Shown piece after piece: positions 1 to 8,405 of a stretch of 64,000 nt of DNA. The translations under genes were made by a program, and so were the position numbers. The notes beneath the pieces are model-generated. The model had not been told where the DNA came from. It searched no databases and saw only the letters and a list, made by a program, of their open reading frames with translations. Position 1 is the stretch's first letter; the number at the start of each line of letters is the position of its first letter. Source of the stretch: Rhodospirillaceae bacterium bin65 (lineage in GTDB: Bacteria > Pseudomonadota > Alphaproteobacteria > Bin65); NCBI GenBank assembly GCA_002238725.1, contig MPMX01000001.1:62001-126000 (forward strand). The letters run 5' to 3'.

Positions 1-418
1 AAACCGCCAGGGTCTGTCCGAAGTCCTCCTCGTGGCCGGGCAGCCCGGCATCCTTCGCAATGTCGTACACGCCGGCGATGCCGACAGTCGAGTTGATCAG
101 GAACCGGAAGAGAGTGCCATGGGCGCGCTTGAACTCGCCCTGCAACAGATCGTTGACGAAGGTGACCGGCAAATTGAGATTGTCCGCGAAGTTCCGGATC
201 CCGTCGCGGACCTGCTTGGGAAGTATATCCCGGTAGGCCACCGCGATGGGCTTGCCGATCGCGTCGTCCAGCTTGATGTTGAACTCGAAAGTCGCGCGGT
301 TGAACCTTTCGAATGGATCGCGCAGGCCGTTGCCGCCGTCGGCGCCGCCATGGCTCGCGCAGGCGGCCAAAGACATAGCCGCAGCCGCCAGCAGGCTCCG
401 TCCCGTTGCTGCTCCCAC
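1..418 (-). CDS. mlaA: MlaA/VacJ phospholipid-transport lipoprotein, N-terminal part (runs off the window)
   Basis: This is the first ~139 residues of the outer-membrane lipoprotein of the Mla system, which removes misplaced phospholipids from the outer leaflet. The family signature is visible: DPFERFNRATFEFN after the signal, then KPIAVAYRDILPKQVRDGI, FVNDLLQGEF, RFLINSTVGIAG and GLPGHEEDFGQTL. A GTG start is chosen because it follows a purine-rich AAGGGGG by six bases and gives a short lipoprotein signal ending MSLAAC, with the lipidated cysteine at residue 20. The C-terminal ~100 residues lie beyond the window edge. The call is from recognised family motifs; the start is inferred. Confidence 0.93.
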   Translation of the reverse strand, partial: MGAATGRSLLAAAAMSLAACASHGGADGGNGLRDPFERFNRATFEFNIKLDDAIGKPIAVAYRDILPKQVRDGIRNFADNLNLPVTFVNDLLQGEFKRAHGTLFRFLINSTVGIAGVYDIAKDAGLPGHEEDFGQTLAV

Positions 419-801
419 GCAACACCCCCTTCTGCGCCACCCCGCCGCCGTGTTTCTTGTCGGTCGTGCGGTGCGCGCCGAGCCATCCGGTTAGCATACC
501 GCAAAGCCCATTGCTATGTCGTAACAGCGCAGATTCGGTTCAGAATTGCCCCGTTTACCGCCATTTGTGGCCATTTTGCGGCGAAAACACCAGGCGCGGC
601 CCGGTCGGGAACGATCGATTGAACTCAGAATCCGGAAGGAAGCCCGACGGACAGTACGCCACACGGATATTCCCGCCGGTTGTTACCATCTCCGGGATTG
701 TCACGTTCCGGCCGGATCAGCTGAGAAGCCGGCCGGCGCGACTCGGAAAGCGGACCGGGCGGTAACGCACGACTGTCCGGCATGCCGGCCGGGATCGGAA
801 T
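419..801. other. Intergenic stretch without a supported gene
   Basis: This gap lies between the divergent starts of mlaA and a small membrane protein, so it should hold promoters for both. Open frames cross it, but none has a family motif or a ribosome binding site. The first half is somewhat less GC-rich than its surroundings. I see no repeat, RNA gene or clear promoter hexamers. Confidence 0.5.
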
Positions 802-1038
802 ATGCACACGAAGCTGTTGATTGCGGTTCTGATCGGACTGCTGGCGCTTTCGGGAGGCGCCGCCTGGCGCGTCTGGTCTGCATTGGACGACGCAGAGATG
901 ACCGCCCACGGTTATGTCGCTCTGGCGGCCGGGTCGACGCTCTCCCTCCTCATCGGCGGCGGCCTGATGGCGCTGGTGTTTTTCAGCGCGCGCAGGGGCT
1001 ATGACGATGTCGACGACCCATCGCGGGACGATCGCTAG
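802..1038 (+). CDS. Small inner-membrane protein of unknown function (78 aa)
   Basis: Two hydrophobic helices are predicted by eye. The first is near residues 4-22, at the N-terminus. The second is near residues 43-63 (VALAAGSTLSLLIGGGLMAL). A short acidic, polar tail follows (RRGYDDVDDPSRDDR). The helix arrangement, a GGGATCGGAA purine tract just before the ATG and normal codon use argue that it is real. It lies alone between mlaA and a thioesterase gene. I recognise no function. Confidence 0.65.
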   Translation: MHTKLLIAVLIGLLALSGGAAWRVWSALDDAEMTAHGYVALAAGSTLSLLIGGGLMALVFFSARRGYDDVDDPSRDDR

Positions 1039-1178
1039 CACCAGGCGGCGCCTTTTACCCGTCCCCTGACCTGGGTTGCGCCGCGACAGGGCGACAGAGC
1101 GACACGGCACCCGATACGGATTATTCGGCCCAAACAGCCGATTGTTCGGTTCGCCCTTTCCCCAACCGGTCTGAGCCC

Positions 1179-1718
1179 ATGTCATCGATGGAGCGTCCGA
1201 GCCAGGCCCCGTCGGGCCGGCATCTCCGAATTCGCCGGAACGAGCGGCTGGTCGTGCACCGGTCCGCCGTGCTGCCGGAGTGGATCGACTACAACGGCCA
1301 TATGAATGTCGCCTACTACCTCCTCGCCTTCGACGAGGCGCTCGACGTGCTGTTCGACCGGATCGGCCTGACACAGCCCTACCGCCGGCGATACGGGGTT
1401 TCGACCTTCGCTCTGGAGGTCCACCTTTGTTACCTCCGCGAGGTCAACCTGGAAGACCCGCTGCGTTTTGAGGTCCAGATGCTCGATCTGGATGAAAAGC
1501 GGTTCCATCTGCTGATCCTTATGTTCGACGACGGGGCGGACGAGCTTTGCGCAACCGCCGAATGGATCAGCGCGCATATGGATATGACGACCCGCAGGAT
1601 GGCGCCGTTTCGCGCCGACATCATGGCGCCGCTCGAAGAAATCCTGGCCGCCCACGAAGGCATGGCCTGGCCGGACCAGGCCGGCCGCAGAATCGGAATC
1701 CGCCGCAAAGCGCCCTGA
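1179..1718 (+). CDS. Hotdog-fold acyl-CoA thioesterase (4HBT-like)
   Basis: This is a single hotdog domain of 179 residues with the active-site region EWIDYNGHMNVAYYLLAFDE near residues 34-53. The DYNGHMN motif carries the conserved Asp of 4-hydroxybenzoyl-CoA thioesterase-like enzymes. The downstream pattern (FALEVHLCYLREV, then LDEKRFHLL) resembles the betainyl-CoA thioesterases of carnitine breakdown, but no other carnitine gene is next to it, so the substrate is open. The protein is probably cytoplasmic. The ~25 residues before the domain are poorly conserved, so a later start is possible. Confidence 0.8.
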   Translation: MSSMERPSQAPSGRHLRIRRNERLVVHRSAVLPEWIDYNGHMNVAYYLLAFDEALDVLFDRIGLTQPYRRRYGVSTFALEVHLCYLREVNLEDPLRFEVQMLDLDEKRFHLLILMFDDGADELCATAEWISAHMDMTTRRMAPFRADIMAPLEEILAAHEGMAWPDQAGRRIGIRRKAP

Positions 1719-1741
1719 GCGATCCGCCCGCCGGATCCGGG

Positions 1742-1775
1742 GCTGTCCCCGGCCCGGTGCTGTCCCCGGCCCGGC
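1742..1775. repeat. Two tandem copies of a 17-bp unit
   Basis: The unit GCTGTCCCCGGCCCGGT is followed directly by a second copy differing only in its last base. It lies in the short spacer between the thioesterase and ClC channel genes. It looks like a small slippage duplication, with no coding role visible. Confidence 0.7.
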
Positions 1776-1839
1776 GCGAACGGCGTCTTCATCGGCTTCC
1801 CGGTTGGCATCGCTGCCGCCGCCATGCGATACCGCGACG

Positions 1840-3687
1840 ATGGCCGCGAACCGCGATGACAGGATCGGCCGGACGGAACATTCCGTCTCCGACGGACCGG
1901 GCAATGCCGGGCGGCGAAGCCGTTTGCGCCGGGCCGTCGTCGGCGAAACGCGGCAACGCGCCGGCCAACTCGCCCGGGCGATGCGGGGTGAGGATGTTCG
2001 GATTGCCCTGCTCGCCCTCCTGGTCGGTGGCCTGGCCGGCTATGCCGCAGCCGGCTTTCGCCTCCTCATCGGCTGGATTCAATACCTGTTCTACGGCGCG
2101 GAGGCGGAAAGGCTGTACTCGACCGCGCTCAACCTGCCGTGGTGGCAGGTGCTCCTGGCGCCGGCGGCCTGCGGCCTGCTGGTCGGCCTTTTTATCCGCT
2201 ATCTGATGCCGAACGGCCGGCCCCAGGGCGTCGCCGATGTGATGGAGAGCGCGGCCCTTCACGAGGGGCGGATGCCGCTGCGCCACGTCGCGCTTGCTTC
2301 GCTCGCCAATGCGGCATCGATCGGCGGCGGGGCCTCGGTCGGGCGGGAAGGACCGGTCGTCCTGCTGGGCGCGGGCCTCGCCTCGGCCGTCGGCAGGCGG
2401 CTGAGTTTGAGCCGGAGCACTATGCTGACCCTGCTGGGATGCGGCGTGGCGTCCGCCGTTGCGGCATCGTTCAACGCACCGCTCGCCGGCGCCCTGTTTG
2501 CGCTCGAGGTCGTGGTCGGGCATTACCGGCTGAAGGCCTTCGCCCCCGTCGTGATGGCGTCGGTGACCGGTACGATCGTCTCGCGCATCCATTTCGGCGA
2601 CTTTCCGGCATTTATCAAACCTCAATACACCCTCGTTTCTTTCTGGGAATTTCCGGCCTTCGCCCTGCTCGGCGTCACCGCGGCCGTTGCCGCGGTCGCG
2701 ATGATGGGCGCGATCGTCGCGGTCAACTATGGCGCGCGGCACAGCCGGGTGCCGGCCTGGGGCCGCCCGGCAATCGCCGGCCTCGCGGTCGGCGCGATCG
2801 CGCTGCTGTTTCCGCAGGTGCTCGGCGTCGGCTACGAGGCGACGGACCGGGCGCTGAACGGGGAATTCGGCCTCTGGCTGCTGTTCGGCATCATTGTCGC
2901 CAAGATCGCCGCAACCGGCCTGTCGGTCGGCGGCGGTTTCGGCGGCGGCGTGTTCAGCCCGTCGCTGATGCTGGGCGCCATGGTAGGCGCGGCTTTCGGC
3001 ACCGTGGCGGCTTCGATATTTCCCGAACTGGCCTCCGATCGCGGCGCCTACGCCCTGGTCGGCATGGGCGCGGTCTCCGGTGCCGTACTGGGCGCGCCGA
3101 TCTCGACCATCCTGATCATTTTCGAACTGACCGGCGACTACAAGGTCACGCTGGGCGTGATGTTCGCGGTGGTAATCGCTTCGGTCATTGCGCGGGCGGT
3201 CTTCGGGCGGTCTTTCTTCCACTGGCAGCTTCGCCAGCGCGGCGTCATTGCAGAAATGGACCACGCGGCGCAGACGGTCCGCCGAACGACCATGGCCGAT
3301 CTGGCGCTTACCGCCGTTCCCGTCATGAACTGCGCCTGTTCGGTGGCCGACGCCCGGTCCATGCTGATCGAGGTACCGGACCGGCCGGTCTATGTGGTGG
3401 ACGATAGCGGCCGGCTGCGCGGCTGGGTCGGCTTGCCCGAGTTGTTCGCTTTCGGGTTCGACGCGGCGCCCGGCGCCGGCGAATCCGTCGAGCATGTCAT
3501 GCACACCCCGCCTTTCCTGCTCGAATCCGACAATGTCGATGAGGCCATGCAGGTATTTTCACGTTCGGCGGAGACCATGCTGCCGGTCGTCAGCGATCCG
3601 ACCGACAAGACGCTGAGAGGCGAGGTCAGGCAGCGCGACGTCATGGTCACCTACCGCGACGCCCATGAAGCCGCCCGCGAAGCATGA
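1840..3687 (+). CDS. ClC-family chloride channel/transporter with C-terminal CBS pair
   Basis: This is a polytopic inner-membrane protein of about 615 residues for chloride conduction or Cl-/H+ exchange. The ClC signatures are present: GREGP near residue 168, with E170 at the gating-glutamate position; FNAPLAGALFALEV; and GGGFGGGVFSPSLMLGAMVG, which lines the anion path. After the last helix (FGRSFFHWQLRQRG) come two CBS-like segments, PVMNCACSVADARSML and VEHVMHTPPFLLESDN, which usually bind adenine nucleotides and regulate gating. The ATG at 1840 is preferred over a TTG 36 bases upstream. A start as late as 1981, just before the first helix, cannot be excluded. It stands alone. Confidence 0.9.
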   Translation: MAANRDDRIGRTEHSVSDGPGNAGRRSRLRRAVVGETRQRAGQLARAMRGEDVRIALLALLVGGLAGYAAAGFRLLIGWIQYLFYGAEAERLYSTALNLPWWQVLLAPAACGLLVGLFIRYLMPNGRPQGVADVMESAALHEGRMPLRHVALASLANAASIGGGASVGREGPVVLLGAGLASAVGRRLSLSRSTMLTLLGCGVASAVAASFNAPLAGALFALEVVVGHYRLKAFAPVVMASVTGTIVSRIHFGDFPAFIKPQYTLVSFWEFPAFALLGVTAAVAAVAMMGAIVAVNYGARHSRVPAWGRPAIAGLAVGAIALLFPQVLGVGYEATDRALNGEFGLWLLFGIIVAKIAATGLSVGGGFGGGVFSPSLMLGAMVGAAFGTVAASIFPELASDRGAYALVGMGAVSGAVLGAPISTILIIFELTGDYKVTLGVMFAVVIASVIARAVFGRSFFHWQLRQRGVIAEMDHAAQTVRRTTMADLALTAVPVMNCACSVADARSMLIEVPDRPVYVVDDSGRLRGWVGLPELFAFGFDAAPGAGESVEHVMHTPPFLLESDNVDEAMQVFSRSAETMLPVVSDPTDKTLRGEVRQRDVMVTYRDAHEAAREA

Positions 3688-4083
3688 TCGGGCCCTTCGA
3701 TACCAATGCGCAGGCCTGATTTTTCAACAGACAGAAATTATAGAAAATCGGAGTCTTTCAGTGCATCCCGTCGATACCAGGCTCAAGCAGACCGGCACCT
3801 ACCGGTCCGTTGGATTTGATCACAGAGTTATCAACAGGCTGATTTGGGTCGCTCGGGCGGCAGGTTTATCGTTATCTGACAGGCCGGATAACTGTACAAG
3901 GGACCGTTCAAGCCTCTGCCGGTAGCCGTTACCGGCGCGAAGAAGCAGTCGGGATGTGCAGCGGCGTCGAAAAAATCCACATATATCAAAGCGTTGCAAA
4001 TCGATTTTGGTTTCAGTTTTTTCGATAACAGGTAAATGTTCAATTGCCGGCACAACCGCCTCAACGAGGGTGCAGCAGTTTCT
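3688..4083. other. AT-richer intergenic gap between convergent genes, no gene seen
   Basis: The 396 bases between the ends of the ClC gene and allA are clearly lower in GC than the flanks. They contain short A/T runs and scattered TTATC-like words, including one TTATCAACA. No open frame here has a start signal or a family motif, and I see no tRNA-like fold or terminator with a T-run. It may be a remnant or a spacer. Confidence 0.5.
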
Positions 4084-4596
4084 TCAGCCTGAAATGAATA
4101 TTTCAAAAGCCGTCGAACCGGCCGACCCGAACCAATACTCGTCGAGGTTTTCCCCCGGGCCGCCGCGGTCGACCGCCAGGAAATCCTGCGGTTGCAATAC
4201 GAGCAGCGGATGGTGCCAGGTGTTCGCCCGGTAGTTGACTCCTTGTTCGCCAGTCGCCCTGAAACAGCGCAGTGTCGCCGGTTCCGGTGCGGCGTCGCCG
4301 CAGCAGACGACGACCAGCCAATCGTGCGGCGCCAGCGGATAGAAGGCCTGGGAGCCGAGCGGGTGGCGCTCCATCATGCGGATGGCGATCGGCCGCGGGC
4401 GCGGCGTTGCCCGGAAAATCGAGATCAGGGGATGGCCGCTCTCGCCGCCGACATCGACCGCCGCAAGATCGTGAAACCGGACCGTTGTGCCTTCGTTTAT
4501 GACCAATTGTTCGGCATCGGCCCGCTGGATGACGTCGCCGAAGGGCGCAAATGCCTCCCCGGTCAGCGGCTCGACCGGCAAATCGACGGGCGTCAA
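4084..4596 (-). CDS. allA: Ureidoglycolate lyase
   Basis: AllA splits ureidoglycolate into glyoxylate and urea, the last step of this allantoin route. Family segments are clear: PLTGEAFAPFGDVIQ, INEGTTVRFHDLA, MERHPLGSQAFYPL, GVNYRANTWHHPLL and DFLAVDRGGPGENLDEY. At 170 residues it has the usual length. No ATG exists near the domain start, so I use a TTG that overlaps the TGA of the allantoicase gene as TTGA. That fits the overlapping style of this operon and makes translation dependent on the gene before it. It is the last gene of the five-gene urate/allantoin operon. Confidence 0.93.
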   Translation of the reverse strand: MTPVDLPVEPLTGEAFAPFGDVIQRADAEQLVINEGTTVRFHDLAAVDVGGESGHPLISIFRATPRPRPIAIRMMERHPLGSQAFYPLAPHDWLVVVCCGDAAPEPATLRCFRATGEQGVNYRANTWHHPLLVLQPQDFLAVDRGGPGENLDEYWFGSAGSTAFEIFISG

Positions 4597-5591
4597 CGGT
4601 CGAGCCGGCCGATAACCCGGAAGCGGGAGACACCGCCGTCGGGATAGATGTTCAGGCGCACCGTATCGACCGGCCCGGCCGACGCCAGGTCCGCCGCCTC
4701 GAAGAGATGGATCGAATCGGCCGCCAATTTCCTCTGTTCCAGCAGGAACGGCCAATCGCCGGCGGCCTCCATCTTCGCCGGATCGCTGCCGCCGTCGCCT
4801 GCCACGGCGCCCTGGACCGAGCACCGGTCGGGGTAGTTGCCCTTGAAGTGGGCGGTATCGACCTCAATCCGCTCGACAATGCCGCGATGGCCGAGCGCGA
4901 TTACGATCCAGTCGTGACCCGGCTCGCGCCGGCGGCGGGTTTCCCAGCCGTCGCCCATCGTCCTGCCGCGCCCGTCGGTCAACAGCGCGGCAACATCGCC
5001 GTAATGCGCATCGTTGTAGCCGACGATTCGGCCGCCCATTTTGAGCGCGGACAATTCAACGGTGGCGTCGTCGGCGAAGGCGCTCCAGTCGATCACCGGC
5101 TCGCCGAAGATGCGCAGCCGCGCCACGCCGCCGTCCGGGTAGATGTTGAGGCGCAGCCAGTTCACCGGCGCCGCGCTGACCGAGGCCTCGAAATTATTGC
5201 AGGACGAGCCGAGCGTGCAGCGCGGCACCACGGTCGTCCATTCTGTAGCGTCGCCCGGCTCGCCTGCGCTCCGGCAGCCTTCGAGCATCGCCTCCGGCGG
5301 ATAGTTGCCGGTAAAATGGCTGGTATCGATATCGACGCCGCGGACGATGCCCGGCACACCGAGCCGGATCAGGCACCAGTCATGGCCGGGCGTGCGCTTG
5401 CGCCGGCTTTCCCAGCCGTCCATCCACTTGCCGTGGTCGTCGTATTTGTCGGCAATCCAGACCGGGTCGCCATCCTGCAGCATGCGCGCCATCGGGGCGA
5501 AGAAATCGTCCGTGCAGGCGACGGCTTCCGTCCCCATCTTCGGCGACGCCAGGTTGACGAAGCGGGTGGCGAACGCGGGCGTCTCTGTCAT
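4593..5591 (-). CDS. alc: Allantoicase
   Basis: Allantoicase hydrolyses allantoate to ureidoglycolate and urea. The 332-residue protein shows the family's two repeated jelly-roll halves: GWESRRKRTPGHDWCLIRLG with HFTGNYPPEA in the first, and GWETRRRREPGHDWIVIALG with HFKGNYPDRC in the second. Each half has its own LRLNIYPDGGVAR- or VRLNIYPDGGVSR-type segment. It is cytoplasmic. It overlaps puuE by four bases (ATGA) upstream and allA downstream, so the three are translated as a unit. Nothing looks damaged. Confidence 0.96.
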   Translation of the reverse strand: MTETPAFATRFVNLASPKMGTEAVACTDDFFAPMARMLQDGDPVWIADKYDDHGKWMDGWESRRKRTPGHDWCLIRLGVPGIVRGVDIDTSHFTGNYPPEAMLEGCRSAGEPGDATEWTTVVPRCTLGSSCNNFEASVSAAPVNWLRLNIYPDGGVARLRIFGEPVIDWSAFADDATVELSALKMGGRIVGYNDAHYGDVAALLTDGRGRTMGDGWETRRRREPGHDWIVIALGHRGIVERIEVDTAHFKGNYPDRCSVQGAVAGDGGSDPAKMEAAGDWPFLLEQRKLAADSIHLFEAADLASAGPVDTVRLNIYPDGGVSRFRVIGRLDR

Positions 5592-6511
5592 GCGGCCTCT
5601 TCGGGCGGAAATTGTGCGACCCAGTGGCGGGCGATATCGATGCGGCGGGCGACCCAGACCCGGTCGTGGCCGATCACATAGTCTACGAACCGCTTGAGCG
5701 CCGCGAAGCGCCCCGGCCGCCCGACCAGACGGCAGTGCAGGCCGACCGACATCATTTTCGGCGCCGCCGCGCCCTCTTCGTAGAGCGTATCGAAGGCGTC
5801 CTTCAGATAGGCGAAGAACTGGTCGCCGCTGTTGAATCCCTGGGCCACCGCAAAGCGCATATCGTTGTTATCCAGGGTGTACGGTACGACCAGATGCGGC
5901 CGAGGCACCACCCGGCTCCAGAAGGGCAGGTCGTCGGAATAATCGTCGGAGTCGTAGACGAATCCGCCCTCCTCGGCGACCAGCCGGCGGGTATTGGCGC
6001 TGGTCCGGCCGGTGTACCAGCCGAGCGGCCGCTCGCCGGCGATCCGGGTCTGGATCTCGATGGCGCGGGCCATATGCTCGCGCTCCAGCTCTTCGGACAT
6101 GCCGTGATAGTTGATCCAGCGGTAGCCGTGAGAACAGATCTCGTGGCCGTCCTTCAAGACTTCGTCGGCTACCTCCGGATGCCGTTCCAGCGCCATGGCG
6201 ACGGCGAAGACGGTGAGCGGGATCTGCCGGTCGCGGAACAGGTTGAGGATGCGCCAGACCCCGGCGCGCGAGCCATATTCGTAGATCGACTCCATCGACA
6301 TGTGGCGCGCGCCCTTGAACGGCGCGGCGCCGACGATCTCCGACAGGAAGGTTTCCGAAGCGGGATCGCCGTGCAGGACGCAGTTCTCGCCGCCCTCCTC
6401 GTAGTTCAGCACGAACTGGACGGCGACCCGCGCTCCGCCCGGCCATTGTACCGCCGGCGGCGTCCGGCCGTAGCCGATCAGGTCGCGATCGTATCCGTCC
6501 TGCCCGGTCAT
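5588..6511 (-). CDS. puuE: Allantoinase, PuuE (polysaccharide-deacetylase-fold) type
   Basis: PuuE opens allantoin to allantoate. It belongs to the cofactor-poor allantoinases with a polysaccharide-deacetylase (NodB-like) barrel, not to the zinc amidohydrolases. Diagnostic segments are YGRTPPAVQWPGGARVAVQF near the N-terminus, NYEEGGENCVLHGD, EYGSRAGVWRIL, HEICSHGYRWINY and GWYTGRTSANTRRLV. The length of 307 residues is typical. The ATG overlaps the puuD stop as ATGA. It links urate oxidation (puuD, uraH, uraD) to allantoate hydrolysis (alc). Confidence 0.96.
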   Translation of the reverse strand: MTGQDGYDRDLIGYGRTPPAVQWPGGARVAVQFVLNYEEGGENCVLHGDPASETFLSEIVGAAPFKGARHMSMESIYEYGSRAGVWRILNLFRDRQIPLTVFAVAMALERHPEVADEVLKDGHEICSHGYRWINYHGMSEELEREHMARAIEIQTRIAGERPLGWYTGRTSANTRRLVAEEGGFVYDSDDYSDDLPFWSRVVPRPHLVVPYTLDNNDMRFAVAQGFNSGDQFFAYLKDAFDTLYEEGAAAPKMMSVGLHCRLVGRPGRFAALKRFVDYVIGHDRVWVARRIDIARHWVAQFPPEEAA

Positions 6512-7746
6512 TCGGCGCGCTCCTTGCCCCGCCCTTCGACCCAGGCGGCGATCTGCCGGCGCTCGGCCAGCGTCATGCCGCTGACATTGTTGGGCGGCAT
6601 CGCCGTCGTCAGCACCGAATGCAGGTAGATCGACCTAGCGTGGCGCGCGACCGCTTCGGGCGTATCCAGCAGGATGCCGTTCGGCGGCATCCCGACGCGC
6701 GGATAGCTGGTCAGCCGCGCGTGACACATGCTGCACCGGCCGGCGACGATATCAGCAATCTCGTCCGGCGCCGAAGCCGTTTGCACCGGCACCCCGCCGT
6801 CGATCTTCGGCGCGATCGCCAGCGCCTGCCGGCCGAGCGGGGTCGAGGACAGGCTGATCGCGGCGGCGGCGGCGAGGCAGAGGGCCGCGACGCCCCAGGT
6901 CCACCACAGTTCGCCCTTCCCGGCGTTGCGGTGGTTGAAATAGACCCGGATCAGCGCGCCTGCGATCAGCACCAGGGCGACGATCACGAAGGCGTAGGGC
7001 GTCGAGAAGGTTAGCGGATAGTGCCCCGACAGCATCAGGAACAGCACCGGCAAGGTAAGATAGTTGTTGTGCGCCGAGCGCTGCTTGGCCTGCTCGCCCA
7101 GGGCCGGGTCCGGCGCCCGGCGGGCGATCAGGTCGGCGACCACGACTTTCTGGTTGGGGATGATGACGAAGAACACGTTGGCCGACATGATGGTCGCCAT
7201 GAAGGCGCCGGTATGGATCAGCGCGCCGCGCCCGCTGAACACAGACTGGAAGCCGTAGGCCGCGGCGACGACGAGCACGAAACAGGCGATGGAAAGATGC
7301 GTATCGTTCGCGCCGAGGCCGGACTTGCAGAGCTGGTCGTAGACCAGCCAGCCGGCCGCCAGCCCCGCCACGCCGAGCCCGGCGGCGACCCAGGGCGACA
7401 TGGCCATGACCTCGGGGTCGATCAGATACAGGTCGGCGCTCAGATAGTAGATCCAGACGAGCAGGAAAAAGCCGGTGATCCAGGTCGTGTAGGCCTGCCA
7501 TTTGTGCCAGATCAGGTGGTCGGGCAGGAATTCCGGCGCCACCAGGAACTTGCGCACCTGGTAGAATCCGCCGCCATGGACTTCCCACGCCTCGCCGCCC
7601 GATTCGGCCGGCATGTCCGGCGTTGCGCGGATCGCGGCGTCGAGATGCATGAAATAGAAGGACGCGCCGATCCAGGCGATACCAGTGATGATATGAGCCC
7701 ACCGGATCAGCAGGCCGCCCCATTCGAGGATGGCGGCTTCGATCAT
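6508..7746 (-). CDS. puuD: PuuD membrane-bound urate oxidase with C-terminal cytochrome c domain
   Basis: PuuD oxidises urate to 5-hydroxyisourate at the inner membrane and passes electrons through its own c-type haem. The 412-residue protein begins with a membrane domain of about eight helices (IRWAHIITGIAWIGASFYFM, IWHKWQAYTTWITGFFLLVW, HTGAFMATIMSANVFFVIIP, SAHNNYLTLPVLFLMLSGHY). It ends with a cytochrome c domain carrying CSMCH at residues 338-342 and a possible distal methionine in TTAMPPNN. The ATG that overlaps the stop of the HD-protein gene is used. A longer in-frame extension upstream is antisense-like and is ignored. It is the second gene of the urate operon. Confidence 0.95.
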   Translation of the reverse strand: MIEAAILEWGGLLIRWAHIITGIAWIGASFYFMHLDAAIRATPDMPAESGGEAWEVHGGGFYQVRKFLVAPEFLPDHLIWHKWQAYTTWITGFFLLVWIYYLSADLYLIDPEVMAMSPWVAAGLGVAGLAAGWLVYDQLCKSGLGANDTHLSIACFVLVVAAAYGFQSVFSGRGALIHTGAFMATIMSANVFFVIIPNQKVVVADLIARRAPDPALGEQAKQRSAHNNYLTLPVLFLMLSGHYPLTFSTPYAFVIVALVLIAGALIRVYFNHRNAGKGELWWTWGVAALCLAAAAAISLSSTPLGRQALAIAPKIDGGVPVQTASAPDEIADIVAGRCSMCHARLTSYPRVGMPPNGILLDTPEAVARHARSIYLHSVLTTAMPPNNVSGMTLAERRQIAAWVEGRGKERAE

Positions 7747-8360
7747 GCGTCCGGATCCGTGCAGAGCGGCACCCGGACTCCCTTGCGGATCGCCGCAGGG
7801 TCCCACGCTGTGCGGGCGAAGACTTCCCGGACCAGCGGCGCGAAATGCCCGAGCGGCGGAGTATCGTAGTCCGGGTCGAAGGAAGCCTGGTCCCAGCGCT
7901 CGCAGAAGTCGACGCAGGCCGCATAATTCGGGCGGCCGCGGTAGCGCTCGCGCGCGTGGGGATCCAGTCCGATATGGTGGCCGTAGTAGATCATCTGGAA
8001 CGCGCCGTGATGGCGCACGACCCAACTGCACTCCTCGCGCACGTAGGGTTCGATGACCGCCGCCGCAAGCTGCGAATGGTTGTGCGGCGCCAGCGCGTCG
8101 CCGATATCGTGCAGCAGGGCGCTGACGATCCAGTCGGTATCCGCGCCGTCGCGCTCCGCCCGCGCTGCGCTCTGCAGCGAATGATCGAGGCGCGAGACCC
8201 GATAGCCGCCCATGCTGTTTTCCAGCGCGCGCAGGCCGGCCAGCACGCGCTCGGCCGCACCCGCCGCGTATGCCGCCTCCTCGCGTTGCAGGAAGGCGTA
8301 TTCCTCGGCCGTGCCGTCCTTCATCCGGACGAAATCGACCGCTGTCCGTTCATCGCGCAT
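7743..8360 (-). CDS. HD-domain metalloprotein leading the urate/allantoin operon
   Basis: This protein of 205 residues has an HD-type metal site: RLDHSLQSA (H60), ALLHDIGD (H84-D85), APHNHSQ (H93 and H95), VVRHHGAF (H117, H118) and ERWDQ (D157). A run of glutamates and tyrosines (QREEAAYAAG) precedes it. This spacing recalls the mixed-valent di-iron HD oxygenases (PhnZ, myo-inositol oxygenase) as well as phosphohydrolases, so the reaction is not settled. It is the first gene of the operon and overlaps puuD by four bases, so a role in purine or urate breakdown is likely from context. No known step of the pathway is missing here, so what it adds is unknown. Confidence 0.85.
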   Translation of the reverse strand: MRDERTAVDFVRMKDGTAEEYAFLQREEAAYAAGAAERVLAGLRALENSMGGYRVSRLDHSLQSAARAERDGADTDWIVSALLHDIGDALAPHNHSQLAAAVIEPYVREECSWVVRHHGAFQMIYYGHHIGLDPHARERYRGRPNYAACVDFCERWDQASFDPDYDTPPLGHFAPLVREVFARTAWDPAAIRKGVRVPLCTDPDA

Positions 8361-8405
8361 GACCGATCCCCGGGACGCCCCGCCTTTGCGGAAATACCGC
8401 TGCCG

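Noticed and set aside
1789-3504. 571-codon minus-strand frame opposite the ClC gene
   Set aside because: It is rich in R, D, H and Q with no motif, typical of antisense reading of a GC-rich gene, and the plus strand encodes an unmistakable ClC protein.
3820-3990. TTATCAACA and similar words resembling DnaA boxes (possible origin)
   Set aside because: Only one near-match is convincing, spacing is irregular, and none of the genes that usually surround alphaproteobacterial origins is nearby.
4084-4824. Longer allA reading with about 75 extra N-terminal residues
   Set aside because: The extra residues are antisense-like text inside the allantoicase gene; the family begins where the TTG start places it.
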